Below are positions 34,611 through 45,670 of a DNA stretch of 64,000 nucleotides, in pieces. The position numbers and the translations under genes were made by a program. Each line of letters starts with the position of its first letter. Position 1 is the first letter of the stretch. This DNA comes from Fragilariopsis cylindrus CCMP1102 (Eukaryota; Bacillariophyta; Bacillariophyceae; Bacillariales; Bacillariaceae): positions 1 to 64,000 of the forward strand of contig FMBT01000370.1 in NCBI GenBank assembly GCA_900095095.1. Reading direction: 5' to 3'. Below the pieces are notes generated by a model that saw only the letters and a list, made by a program, of their open reading frames with translations, made no database searches and was not told the DNA's origin.

Positions 34611-35222
34611 GCTACGTAAAAAAACAATATCATTCGTTCGTACAGTAATCTTATTATGTTGTTCTTGTTCTAGTCCGTATAATATAATTGATTTAGTTCC
34701 GGTACATTCAACACTTAAACATACTGTTAATTTCATTTGTGTGCCACCTTCGGCACTATATACTAATGTTGGTAATGATGATGATTCCAATGATAATTCC
34801 ATACGAATATATCTTGGATTAGGATCAGTATTATGAATAGTCCGTGGAATAGTAAGGTTATTACATTCAGCATCCTCACATGAAACTAATTGTATACCAT
34901 CAGCATTCATTACATTGTATACAATAATAGCTTTACTATTATTAGGAATAATACGAATTTGTGTATATTTTCCACCGGGTGACGTATCAATTTGACGTAT
35001 CGAACGTAATTTCCATCCTATCGTCGTCGACGACGATGGAGGAAGAGGAGCATCATCGTCATGTTTTACGTGTAGTAGAGGATCAACGATAAGACCATCA
35101 TTATTACTATTACTATTACTATTACCAAAAGATGGCCCTCTTAAAGATGAAGTGGCTGCAAAAACAGAGCGTGTTGTAATAGTAAGAGCAAGAATGATGA
35201 TTTGATTAATACACGATTTCAT
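33363..35222 (-). CDS. secreted repeat protein of unknown function
   Basis: The frame is open upstream from a TTG, but the first ATG is at 35222, where a signal peptide begins (MKSCINQIIILALTITTRSV, cleavage near FAA). The product is 619 residues and intact. Its core consists of diverged units with an alternating strand pattern, each ending in two nearby cysteines: LVSCEDAECN, LTVCLSVECTG and MVQCNEIQQQCME. Between units are phrases such as PTLVYSAEGGTQMKLTV and VHIAYWDVVNRQLVMIF. The layout resembles secreted beta-propeller repeats in which each blade ends in CxxxxC. Several Asn homopolymer loops are inserted. It is probably extracellular or cell-surface. No catalytic motif is apparent, and I know no named family for it. 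Confidence 0.7.
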
Positions 35223-35991
35223 ATTGATTGTTTCTTGATTATTTTTTTTTAAATGAGACAAATTCAGATCGCTTTGCTCCTCCTACATTTTGCAGTTCAT
35301 TCCTTTATGGAGCATAATTCCTGCTTAATTGATACAATTCCACCCGATGTCGACCCTTTCCAGTAGCTACGGTAATTGAAGGTTCTCGTTACGTTAGAGA
35401 ACACTCATTGTCAAGAAAGTCAGAGAAGAAATGATAAATGAGTTCGAGAGTAACAACGTTCGAACGTTAGCAAAAATAAATTTCTTTTTGTTTGTAATGA
35501 AATCAGCAAAGGCCTATAATAGTCTTTGTTGAATGTTTCTATTTTGAAGCATTTTCAATGCTACTACTATTAGTCGGCTAGAGTCTAGAAGAAAGTTGGA
35601 GATAGAGATAGAATTAATTTATCGATAAAAAGCACTCGGATTAAGGAATAGTCGTTGAACTGTAGCAACCAATAAAATGAGCATTGCTTTTAGTATACTT
35701 TGCTTGTCAGGAACCGAACATGATTTGGCCAGGAAGAATTGCAACATAAAAGTAGTATTAAGCTCAATTAAAAAGAACTAAATTCCAGTGCTACCCCACA
35801 AATGATAGGATGATAAGGTGGGAGTAAATCTATATCTCATCTTCCGAGAAGATGATTTGTGGTGGAATAAAGTGTTTCTTACTAAACTACAATGCTCAAT
35901 GTACTGTCAAAAGTATCCATGCACAATTCAAAATACATACTATACTGTAGTAAAAGTTACTGTATGTGATGCTATATTTTAATTTTGTTAT
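35223..35991. other. spacer, no gene seen
   Basis: About 770 bp of AT-rich DNA. It contains the promoter of the secreted-protein gene and the downstream end of the next minus-strand gene; no coding frame is visible. Confidence 0.4.
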
Positions 35992-36978
35992 TTATTTACG
36001 ACAAGTTTCGTAATTAGCAACGAACCAATCAACTGATTTTTGGATACCATCTGGCATCGATGTAAATTTGTAATCGGGACGGTACTTACGAAGTTTCATG
36101 TTACATGCAGTCTTCTTATATTGACCATCACTTTTACTAGTATCGAATTCAATTTTTCCTTCAAAGTTATGTGCCTTCGCAACAGCTAATGCAACATCCT
36201 TAATAGTAACTTCATCGTCCTCATCGACACTAAGAATGATTGGATCTGCTTCATTGTATTCTCTTGTTACCCATACAGTAAGTTCTGCTAAGTCACGACT
36301 ATAAACGAATTGACGTAGGGGAGTACCACTACCCCAAATACAGAATGGTGTACCATCCTGTTTGGCCTTGTAACATTTATGGATCAAACCGGGAATAACA
36401 TGTCCCGTTTCAATGGAAAAGTTATCGGATTTGCCATAAATATTCGTGGGAATGATGGAGGTGAAGTTACAATTATATTCTTCATTGTAGGCACGATTCA
36501 TTGTATCGATCATACGTTTCGCGTATGCATATCCTTCATTCGAATGATGGGGTGGCCCATTATGGATCATAGTCTCATCGATAGGGTATGTTGTCTTATC
36601 AGGGAAAATACATGTACTCAACATGCCAACTAATTTTTGGACCTTGTAAATCCTTGAACATTCCATAATGTTATCATTCATAAGAATATTTTCACGATAG
36701 AATTCAACCTTTTCTGCCATGTTAGCGAATAGTCCACCAACCTTAGCAGCTAAATGAATGACATGTGTTGGTTTGAATTTCTCAAATACAGCCTCAGTAG
36801 CTTTTCGATCTCTCAAATCACCATCTTTGCTTGAAAGAAATATCCATGTCTCTCCCGACAATGTATTTTCATTGTCATTTTCTGTCACGTATTCTTTTAT
36901 GGCCTGACCGACCAAGCCAGAACCACCGGTGACCATCACCACATTTGGTGCTGCTGTTTTCGTATCGCTATCCGCCAT
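35992..36978 (-). CDS. GDP-L-fucose synthase (GDP-4-keto-6-deoxymannose epimerase/reductase)
   Basis: This cytosolic enzyme performs the last step of de novo GDP-L-fucose synthesis: 3,5-epimerisation and NADPH-dependent reduction of GDP-4-keto-6-deoxy-D-mannose. The intact, intronless 328-residue frame fits the family length. The short-chain-dehydrogenase Rossmann motif TGGSGLVG is at 17-24, the catalytic STC at 121-123 and YxxxK at Tyr150/Lys154. PTNIYGKSDNF and the downstream HVIPGLIHKCYKA are family hallmarks, as is GSGTPLRQFVYSRDLA, where the substrate binds. Diatom polysaccharides contain fucose, so the product probably feeds Golgi glycan synthesis, as may the UDP-sugars made by the enzyme at 28421. 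Confidence 0.93.
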   Translation of the reverse strand: MADSDTKTAAPNVVMVTGGSGLVGQAIKEYVTENDNENTLSGETWIFLSSKDGDLRDRKATEAVFEKFKPTHVIHLAAKVGGLFANMAEKVEFYRENILMNDNIMECSRIYKVQKLVGMLSTCIFPDKTTYPIDETMIHNGPPHHSNEGYAYAKRMIDTMNRAYNEEYNCNFTSIIPTNIYGKSDNFSIETGHVIPGLIHKCYKAKQDGTPFCIWGSGTPLRQFVYSRDLAELTVWVTREYNEADPIILSVDEDDEVTIKDVALAVAKAHNFEGKIEFDTSKSDGQYKKTACNMKLRKYRPDYKFTSMPDGIQKSVDWFVANYETCRK

Positions 36979-37573
36979 GACTAATTCTAAACAAATTTTC
37001 CTTTCGATGTATATGTTGAAGAAATAATATAATTATGTCTTTCTCAAATTGATTGGCATTTGCATTTTTTTTTTGTCGGTTGCAAGTCGTGATAGTTAGA
37101 CCCGAAGGTATTGAGTATGAGCATAAAAATGTCATACCAGTATTGAGTATAGGACTATTGTACATATTGTACATATCTATCTTACATACAATTATAAAAG
37201 TCATACTTTGCCTGACACACGACAGACGACCGCATGAATACCTTGTTTTTTCTTGCTGCGTTAAAAACGGTGGACAATGGCGACAAAAAAAAGCTACGAA
37301 ATCACATATCACATCGGATGAGGAGAGGCGACAATAAGAGAGCGTACAGTTAAATAAATACAGTAGCAAGCAAATAAGATATTTTCTGGGACTTCTCGAC
37401 GTTGATCGGATAATAAAAACTATTGTGATTCTTCATTTATTTCGTCTGCTAAGCTTTGGAGAATCAAGAACAGTGAAAGATCCTATCGAACCACGGGTAT
37501 ACTTATCGACCACAAAACATATTTTTATTGACCAAATAACTTCTGCAAAAGATACGTAATTTTAGAAAATAAA
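36979..37573. other. divergent intergenic region
   Basis: About 595 bp between the diverging GDP-fucose synthase and cleavage-factor genes. A minus-strand frame (37369-36968) lacks features and crosses the other gene's start, so I treat it as chance. Confidence 0.4.
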
Positions 37574-40500
37574 ATGGTAGGTGATCCTAGAAGACGGACT
37601 CGTTCCTCTATTGTCGAGACAAGTACGAACGATGAAAATGCAATGGATACTACAACCGCTGCCGATACCGTCGCTTCCACCGACGCTGTCACCGCCGACA
37701 CCAATAACAGTAACAATAGCAACAGCGAATCTATATTATTTGCGGGTGATGATGCAATGGATGAAGACGAAGACCTATTCGATTCGGATGAACCACTCCA
37801 GGATGAACCACTCCAGGATGAGCCCCTTCAGGATGAACCGACGCAACAAACGTCGTCCGCCGATGGGGATAATGCTTCTTCATCTTATTTTTCATCTGCG
37901 TCATTATTGAATGGTGGAAAAACCAGTAACGTAGTTCCTCATCGTGATATTGATTTGATTTCGATTGTTATTTCACCATCACCATTTGCTCATCATTCGG
38001 TTGGAGGTTCTGGTAGTAGCCGGTATCGGAATGCACTTACAAGGATCGGTGCCGATCCAAGATCGGATGTTGAAGCATGGGGTGCATTACTAGCGGAAGC
38101 TCTTCTTGTTGGAAATCCTTATACACACATTCTAATAATGCTTCATCAACAACTGGTGGTGGCGATGGTATTGGTGGCGCTCCAGGAGGTGCGGCATTAC
38201 AAGTTGTTCACGTGAACATCGCTGCACGGAATAGTGCAGAAACACAATTACAATTGGATTGGATCGAATCATGTTACGGTTCATTCCTAAAGTATTTTCC
38301 ATATTCGTGTAGTCATATTCGTTCTATTGGAGAAATTCTTTTTGTTCAATCGGCACGAGTTGGAGAGGAAGGTGGACCCGTAACCGATTACGGACAAGAG
38401 ACACCGGGAACGATGTCACGATCTCAACAGGCCCAATGGAAATTGGAAACGATTTTAAGAAAGTCATTAGGTGTAGATCTGGAAGGAAATAACACAGTAT
38501 CGATGACAACAACGACAACAACGATGGAAAACCCCACTGACCACAACACCATCAATACCACTGCTACAGCGGCATCACTTGTTGGAGGTATGTGCACGCC
38601 TTCCGTAGAATTGTGGCTACTATATATCAAAACTCGTATTCGACATGTTAAACGAAAACACAGTCTCAAAAGCAAAAGTAATAACACTATGGAAGCTGCC
38701 AAAGCCGTATTGGAAGATTCGAAGAAAGCATACGAATTGGCCTTGGAATTTTCTGGCTTTACCTGTCACGACAACAACCTACTGTGGAAAGAGTATTTAA
38801 GTTTTTGCAAGGCTTCCGTCCCACCCGTTGTTAGCGAACGAGAACAAAACGCTGCGTTGTTGATCATGACGCCACAACAGCATATGATGTGGTTGCGAGA
38901 AGTTTACCAAAAACTAATTGGTCACCCCATGACTGGACTTGATCAGTTATGGCAAGAGTACGAAAGTTTCGAAAAGAATCAGAGTGAGGCGTTGGCAGCA
39001 GCGTTGATCGCTGAATGGCAACCAAAATATCAACACGCGAGGAATGTTTACCTCGAACGGAACAAGGTATTTAGTATCCAAGATCTAAATTGGAAAACAT
39101 CATTGGCCGTACCGCCCATTTCGACGGCATGGGTAGAACGGTTAGATGCAATACGTACCGGAGTCGGCGGTGCTGGTGGAAAAAAAGGTACTGGAGTCGG
39201 CGGTGTGGGTGGCGACAAAAAGAAAAAATTAGACGATGACGCTACTATCAGCGAGGAAGACTTGCAAGAATATCATAAGAAATTACGGAACGAATTCGAT
39301 TATCTAAATTTATGGAAGAAACGATGTGCTTACGAACGTACCAATCCCGAGCGACTCACTAATCCTCAAGAACTAGCACATAGGATCCGACAGGCGTACA
39401 AGGAGATGGTGTGTGTTTTGACCTTATATCCGGAGGTATGGCATATGTGGAGTACGTGGGAGGACACATTGGCAACTTCGACCGCCGTCCCCACCACAAC
39501 ACCCTCTTCGGCGTCTTCGGAAACTACTGTTGCAGACAATCGATCCATTGCGGTGTTGCAAATAGGACAAGGACACATTCCAGATTCGACTTTACTCGTA
39601 CAAGCGCACGTACAATTGGTGGAAGTTCATGCTTTGCACCTTACCAATGGAAAAGCATCAAATGTACTTGAAGTCTTGGAGAATTATCTCGAACGAGCAC
39701 CCACCTCACTCGGGTTTTGTCTCTACCAGCGACTCGTACGACGCTACAAAGGAATAGATGCAGCACGGGTGATATTTGCTAAGGCACGTCGAGTTCTGTT
39801 CCAAGGATTCGATCAGAGTGGAGGAAATCTAGGAAATTCTTCCACCGTTCAAACGGGAGTGGGAGGAGCAAATGTTGTTGCGACTTCCGCTGCAAAATCC
39901 GCGGGAACAGATTCTGGTATGACAGAAGATTCTAACACATCGGGTACCATAATCAACGGAAATCGATGGATGGTAACCAATCGCTTGGATCCATCAATCG
40001 GAAAAGGGGCACCAATGGGGCCGAAATCAATGACAGCCCCCGAGAAAAGTCAGGACAATCTCAACACTTCGATAATCAAAATCGCACCAGGACAAATTAC
40101 GTGGCATTTATATGCATGTCACGCTACAATAGAACATCGTCTTAATAAATCACCTGAGATTGCCGCACGTGTTTATGAGCTTGGTTTGAGAAAGCATTCT
40201 AGTTTTTTGACCAAGCCGCCGTACGTTCTAAAATATGCGAAGTTACTGTTGGAGCTGCAAGACACAGTCAATCTTCGGGCATTACTAACGCGAGCCTTAG
40301 CAGCATGCGGAGATTCCAAGAACAGTGGACAAGTAGAAGCTTTATGGGATATGACCCTACAATGCGAAGAGATGTGGAGTATATCTGAACCCTCAAATAT
40401 TGAAGCGGCAATCGCTATCGAACGGAAACGACGTGTAGCATTGCTGGGTCCAGATGTAGAAGATGTTTCTACAGGCTCACGCGTGGGTTTGACTGATAGC

Positions 40501-41205
40501 CGAGCCACCGTTGGCTCAACGAAATCCAGCCTTGCTGAACAATTGATTCGAGTCGATGGATACAATACAAGCTCGCTTATTGTAAACGGTCTCGGTAGAA
40601 CCGTCGATGTCTTGGATATCATGGGACTTTGGGGGGACGGATCAGGTGGGAAGAAATATTTGAACAGATCAAATTTCGATGAAAATGATGAGCTAATTCC
40701 CGGTGGAAAAAGTGACAGATCATACCAAGACCGATTGCAATTTGCCGAAAAACTTGCGGCTGGAGTGAATGTGACTGGTATCATAAGTGGTCTAGAACCC
40801 GGTTCAAAACTCTCATCGGCTCGTGAACGTCTTCAACAAGGTGGTGGTCCAGTATTTCAAAACACACCAATTCAACTAGCAATCCAACAAAATCCAGAGT
40901 GGCTTCGAAATATGTTGCTCTTATTACCTGCCTCACGCTTGCGTAGTCCAATTGTGCCGAAAGCACCCCCGCATATGGTCGTGCAAGCGCTGACGACATT
41001 ACGCCAAAATAAATTACCAGAAGAAAGACCGAAGGATGATAAGAGCAAAGAGTTACTATCTGGTAAGAAGCGAGCGATGGGTGATAACAATACAGGCGGC
41101 GGCGGCGATTCTTCAGACGAAGAGGGTCCTAGTGGAAGTGGGGGGTACGGAACGCAATTTAGATCTCGTCAAGCAGCCAGGATGGCGAACGGCACAAATG
41201 AATAA
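37574..41205 (+). CDS. CSTF3: cleavage stimulation factor subunit 3 (CSTF3 / CstF-77 / Rna14)
   Basis: CstF-77 is a HAT-repeat scaffold of the mRNA 3'-end cleavage and polyadenylation machinery in the nucleus. The ATG at 37574 starts an acidic N-terminus with four tandem DEPLQ-type pentapeptides. HAT repeats follow (DVEAWGALLAEA; LWLLYIKTRIRHVKR; IRQAYKEMVCVLTLYPEVWH; AARVYELGLRKHSSFLTKP), then the Suf-domain segment (ALLTRALAACGDSKNSGQVE). The reading frame shifts by the equivalent of one missing base at about 38090-38110, just after ...GALLAEA. Restoring it gives 1,210 residues. The protein is longer than animal CstF-77 (about 717) because of Gly/Thr/Ser-rich insertions. No intron seen. It converges with the prolyl hydroxylase gene. 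Confidence 0.87.
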
Positions 41206-41499
41206 ATCCTCTACTTTTGGGAAGTAGTCTAATCATTACTATTAATACGAATTTTCAACTGAAGTTACTCTAGCGTAGGAGGAGAACTTTTAATAAAAAC
41301 AGATATGAAATATTCTACTGCTCATGTCTTTACACCCGGCCATATTGAATAGAGCCGGACTGCCAAACAAAGAGCATTTACCTGTTAAACTCCTCATGTA
41401 AAAAAATGATAGCTGAATAGTTGGTATGACTCACACCTGCGTTAGCATTTGTCAATTGTTATATATTCATATGTGTATATATGTATGTGTGTGTATATG

Positions 41500-41530
41500 T
41501 AGGACCTATATGTATATCATATAGGTCCTA
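41500..41530. terminator. perfect 13-bp inverted repeat between convergent genes
   Basis: TAGGACCTATATG (41500-41512) and CATATAGGTCCTA (41518-41530) are exact reverse complements around a 5-base loop. They lie in the 361-bp gap between the ends of CSTF3 (plus) and the prolyl hydroxylase (minus), beside a TATATGT-rich tract. A hairpin at the shared 3' ends is possible; a terminator role is inference. Confidence 0.45.
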
Positions 41531-41566
41531 GTGCTAGTGCTAATAAGAACAATGTAGTAGAATGAA

Positions 41567-43455
41567 TTAAGAAAAGGATCCAGTACAACCCCACAAGTTT
41601 GGAGTTTCATAATCGTACATATGGATCCAATGATTTGCGGCTCTCTTTTCGCCACGAATTACGTCCCGTGCTTCGTGATACATACGAGAGTCCCACTTCA
41701 GCGGATTGTCATTTAGCACAGATGGCCATATCAATGCTTTTCCCTTGCGAGGTTTCACATCTAATCCTAATTTGGTAAACCTCGTTTCTCCTCCCTCTTC
41801 TACATCCGACAAGTACAGGAAGAAGGTTAGTATACGATGACCAGCCATCGATTCGTCCTTTCCTGATGAAGAATCATGATGCATCCTATAGAATTGATTT
41901 GGTTGATATTCCAATACCTGGAATGATTCGTAATTCATGCGTGGTATTCCCGTTACAGATTCGATTTTAGTCGTAGCACTTTGTACACCCGGTTGTCGTT
42001 CGCATTTGTCGGTACACCACGCGTTTGACGACGTTCTAGTTTTGCTTATAATTTGCTCTTGCTCTCCAAATTCATTGCTTTTTCCTTGATCGGTTGATCG
42101 ATCAAATCCAGCCAATTGACCACCTTCCCAGATCTGATCCGATTCGTAATCTGTTAAGAAGGTATCAAAGGTGATAATCCACGGTCCATCAACTCCGCCA
42201 TGTTTCGCATCTGGGGAAGAAATTACAACCGGAGAATATTGTTTGAATTGATCATCGGTAACCCAATCCGCAAATAATTTATCAAGATCCCCTGGTTGCC
42301 ACGCAGGTCCTGTCATGTTGAGTTGTTCTCGTGTACATCGTACCTCAGCATCCAATAACTCTGACGCATTCAATTCCTCATCACAGCTATCACAGCAATG
42401 AACGATCATCCATCCAGGCGCCGATTTGCATGCTCCTCTTGCGGCTTCAAAAAAGATAGATTTTACGTAAGATGGGAAGAAATCCAGTGGTATTATTGTA
42501 AGATAATGAAAATTGGTGTCGTTCGTATTTAACATGCATCCATTTTGGAATGACATTTCTGGAATATACCGGTATTTACTTCTCATTTCATTTACTTCGC
42601 GTATTACAAAAGATAAAATACATACTACGTACCTTCCTTCTTGCACATTCCATACCGGTCAACACATTTATTTTTCTTTAACCGTTCACCAGAAAGTGGA
42701 GCTGCGTCCTTAGGAATTATTAAACGTTGATTGGGTTTTTGAGCAACGAATCGTATCTGTGAATCTATACCGTCCTTTCCACCATCCTTTACTTCTGCTG
42801 CATGTAAATTTTCTCGTACACCATGTCGTGTTACAAAAAAATTATGTCCTTGATTGGTATTCACATTAATTTTCCCACCACGGGGTTCAGCTATAGCACC
42901 AATATTAACACCATACTTATCATCATCCCAATATAAGTCAGCACGAAACTTACTAAGATTTTCGATCGTGACAGAAAATTGTTGATTTGGATTGAATGAT
43001 TTGATTTCGCCCGTTTCGTCATCGACGTAATCTTGTAAAGGCTCCTGTTCGTCTGTTGTTGAAGATTTAGGGGGGGGTGTTATTTTGGGCGGCATTGCAT
43101 AATCGTCGTCGTCGTCGTCGTCATCATCATCGTCGTCGTCGTCATGGTCGTCCTCTATTCCGTCGACTCTATCATCATCGTCTATGTCGTCGTAAATGCC
43201 GTCATCGTCGTCATCATCATCATCATCAACAACATCGACATTGTCGTCATCCTCATCGTATTCGTTGGCTAGCGTTGATTCTGACGCGGATACCGTTCCG
43301 ATTAGCATGCAAACAATACACGTCAATACCATCATAACCATTAACAACGACGTGTTCTTTGAACGACAAAGTTGTCGATGACGATGACGATTACGGCGGT
43401 CATGCCGAGGATAATAACATGGCATCGTCATCTTCTTATCTTGTAAAATATTCAT
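41567..43455 (-). CDS. prolyl 4-hydroxylase with ShKT domain and acidic N-terminus
   Basis: Exon 1 is 43455-42633 and exon 2 is 42444-41567, joined over a 188-nt GT-AG intron; the spliced product is 566 residues. An N-terminal hydrophobic segment (residues 36-55, LLMVMMVLTCIVCMLIGTVS) acts as a signal or anchor. A very acidic Asp tract follows. Residues 264-299 have the six-cysteine spacing of a ShKT domain (CVDRYGMC, then GACKSAPGWMIVHCCDSC); the intron cuts it. The catalytic 2-oxoglutarate/Fe(II) domain shows HxD as HHD (His463, Asp465), the distal His531 and the 2-oxoglutarate-binding Lys541 in GEKRAANHWIHMY. It should hydroxylate proline in secreted proteins in the ER or Golgi. An in-frame intron read-through would add unrelated residues, which supports the splice. 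Confidence 0.88.
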
Positions 43456-44207
43456 CGGTCTTCTTATCTATACTACGAACCCTTACGAGCTATCTGGTAT
43501 TTCTTTGAATTGCGCTTTTCTTATTGTGTGTAATGGAAGAGATATCATCCACATTAGGGTGGAGGACGGACAGATTGGTGGGCTAAACACAATTGACAAT
43601 GTCTTCTAGCTATTACAATGTGTGTTCGTGTTGAGACATTACTATCTCGATGAATTCACGAAGTCGAGAACATGGGTCGAGAAGTGAAGAGTTCACAATT
43701 TTTTGAAAAGAGAGTGAATACAAGCTTGAACATCTGATTAGTATCTGGCATTTCTATGTTCATACCATGGATTCATGGGTGGGTCTAGTTTCAAGTTTAG
43801 GGGTCAAATTCAATTTTTTTTCGGGGGGTACAGATCTGTCATATTTCATATATTGAATATTGATGGATACGATTTTTTGAAATTTGAATTACTTCTTATT
43901 TTTTTTCTTGGTTGTTATCGACGTCGTTGAGATTACTTTTAGTCTACTGTATATTCATTGTACGGACCGGTCTGACTTTGGGAACTTTCACAATCGTTTT
44001 TGTTTACAATATCTATAAGCGTCCATCATTTGTGAGGCAGCTCAGTCAGCACTTTTTTCAAGTTCCTAGAAGCAGTTGTAGCAGTAGCATTGGTGTCGTC
44101 GTTTACGTAATCGCTTATGCATATAGTTGTCGCCGTTGTATTAGTCGCTTCGACCAACGTATAATATAAATCAGCTTGATTTCATTTCAATTTAGCTGGT
44201 ATATATC
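43456..44207. other. divergent intergenic region
   Basis: About 750 bp between the diverging prolyl hydroxylase and OPA3 genes. A plus-strand frame at 43912-44169 is open by chance (hydrophobic and low in information). No RNA gene recognised. Confidence 0.4.
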
Positions 44208-45349
44208 ATGGCTGCGGCTCTACCGTAAGTAAATTAAATCATCAATGATGGGTTTCTGAATAATTTTATGTTGTTGTTGTTGCTGTGATGTATGAGGGTT
44301 TGTTTTTGTTTAAAATAAAAATAAAAGTAATCCAATGTACTGTAAACGCCTCTAAACAATGTACATACTGCATACAACCTCATGAACAGAGTAACCAAAC
44401 TGGCAGGACTTTTTGTCAAAACATTAGCCAAGGTAAGAGCAATATGTTGTCCATCGTAACGAAAAGTCCGCGTATATCGTAATTTTTATTCTTCGAAAAA
44501 AAAACAAAGCGAAAATGATCATAACATATTAACTCACAGAACATTCATCATATCATTATTATTCCACAGCCATTGTCAAAACGCATAAAGCACGACTTTG
44601 CACGATTCGATACCACTAAAAGTTTACTGATTAGTATAGGACAAATAAATCATACAGTTACCAGTTATATGACAATATGGTCATCAGGGTATAAAGTAAA
44701 AAGTATCAAATCTATCGATGCAGACAAGGCCATGAAAGACGGAGCTGAATTCGTTGGAGAAGGATTTGTTCTCGCAGTTAGTATGAGGTAAAGAATGATC
44801 ATGATTTTCATCCATAATGATGCACATCACTCTATGAACGGTTTTGTCATCATCGCCTTCTTTCGTATCTAAGTTTTGTTTTGATTTTCCTTTCCTTTCA
44901 TTTCCATTGTTTTTAGTATTGTCATTTTTGAATATAATCGTAGCGCCCAGAAACTAATCGAAAAGAACGAAATGAAAAGGGAACGAATCAAAGCGACTCA
45001 GGCTGTGTTGCAAGCAAAATTAAATACATTGGATATCAGAATCAAGGCAGTAGAGAACCTTATTAAGGAGCAACAATATTTAGATGATAAAGGTCTGTTA
45101 GGACGAGTAGCAACCGTAACCGTTTCAAAGAAACCAAAATATGTCGAACCTCCGAAGGAACAGTTAGTACCGATTATTGACGACCCCATCGATGATCACA
45201 ATGAGGGTGTTACAATCGCTGTCTCTACAACCGAAAAAGAGACAAATGAGACGGCAGAAAATGGAATAAAAAATAGAATCACAGCAGATTCAAATTCGAT
45301 TGAATCGTTGGAACCATCGTCGGTATCATCGTGGTGGAAATTCTGGTAG
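44208..45349 (+). CDS. OPA3: OPA3-like mitochondrial protein
   Basis: OPA3 is a small inner/outer-membrane-associated mitochondrial protein. Four exons were rebuilt: 44208-44224 (only 17 nt), 44390-44432, 44570-44787 and 44917-45349. Introns are 165, 137 and 129 nt, all GT-AG. The product has 236 residues. The spliced N-terminus reads MAALP...: exon 1 gives MAAALP, followed by VTKLAGLFVKTLAKPLSKRI, which matches the OPA3 start. The conserved core continues with FVGEGFVLAVSMSIVIFEYN across the third junction. A coiled coil follows (QAVLQAKLNTLDIRIKAVEN), then an acidic or Ser-rich tail ending SSWWKFW. All exon phases agree and there is no frame break. The tiny first exon would be missed by frame-based calling. 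Confidence 0.85.
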
Positions 45350-45670
45350 ATGACGCGAATAGACGCAGCAAGCACAACAACAACTACCACTACTACTGGC
45401 AATCATTATTTATGGATAGCTTTCCGTCATATTCAAATATCTTTGAGCTAAAATTCACTTAAGGAGATTGTCTTGCTGAGACAGAAAGTGCATAATAACT
45501 GCTTGTTAATAATCGTAGTGCAATTGTTATTTCGATTTCCATGACATACCATGAAAAAAAGGACCTCAATTCTTTCTATCGACTATAGAATTTAACATCA
45601 TTTATTGTTACTACTACCGTAAACACTCTGATTTTATAGGAGGAGAAATCAGGTTTTCAATTCCTTTTGG
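45350..45670. other. spacer between convergent genes
   Basis: About 320 bp between the 3' ends of OPA3 (plus) and the cyclophilin gene (minus); nothing further seen. Confidence 0.4.

Noticed and set aside
36968-37369. Minus-strand open frame of 133 codons overlapping the GDP-fucose synthase start
   Set aside because: It overlaps a confident gene start, contains low-information text and has no family features.
43912-44169. Plus-strand hydrophobic frame upstream of OPA3
   Set aside because: Weak start, no conserved pattern; the stretch is better read as AT-rich leader or promoter DNA.
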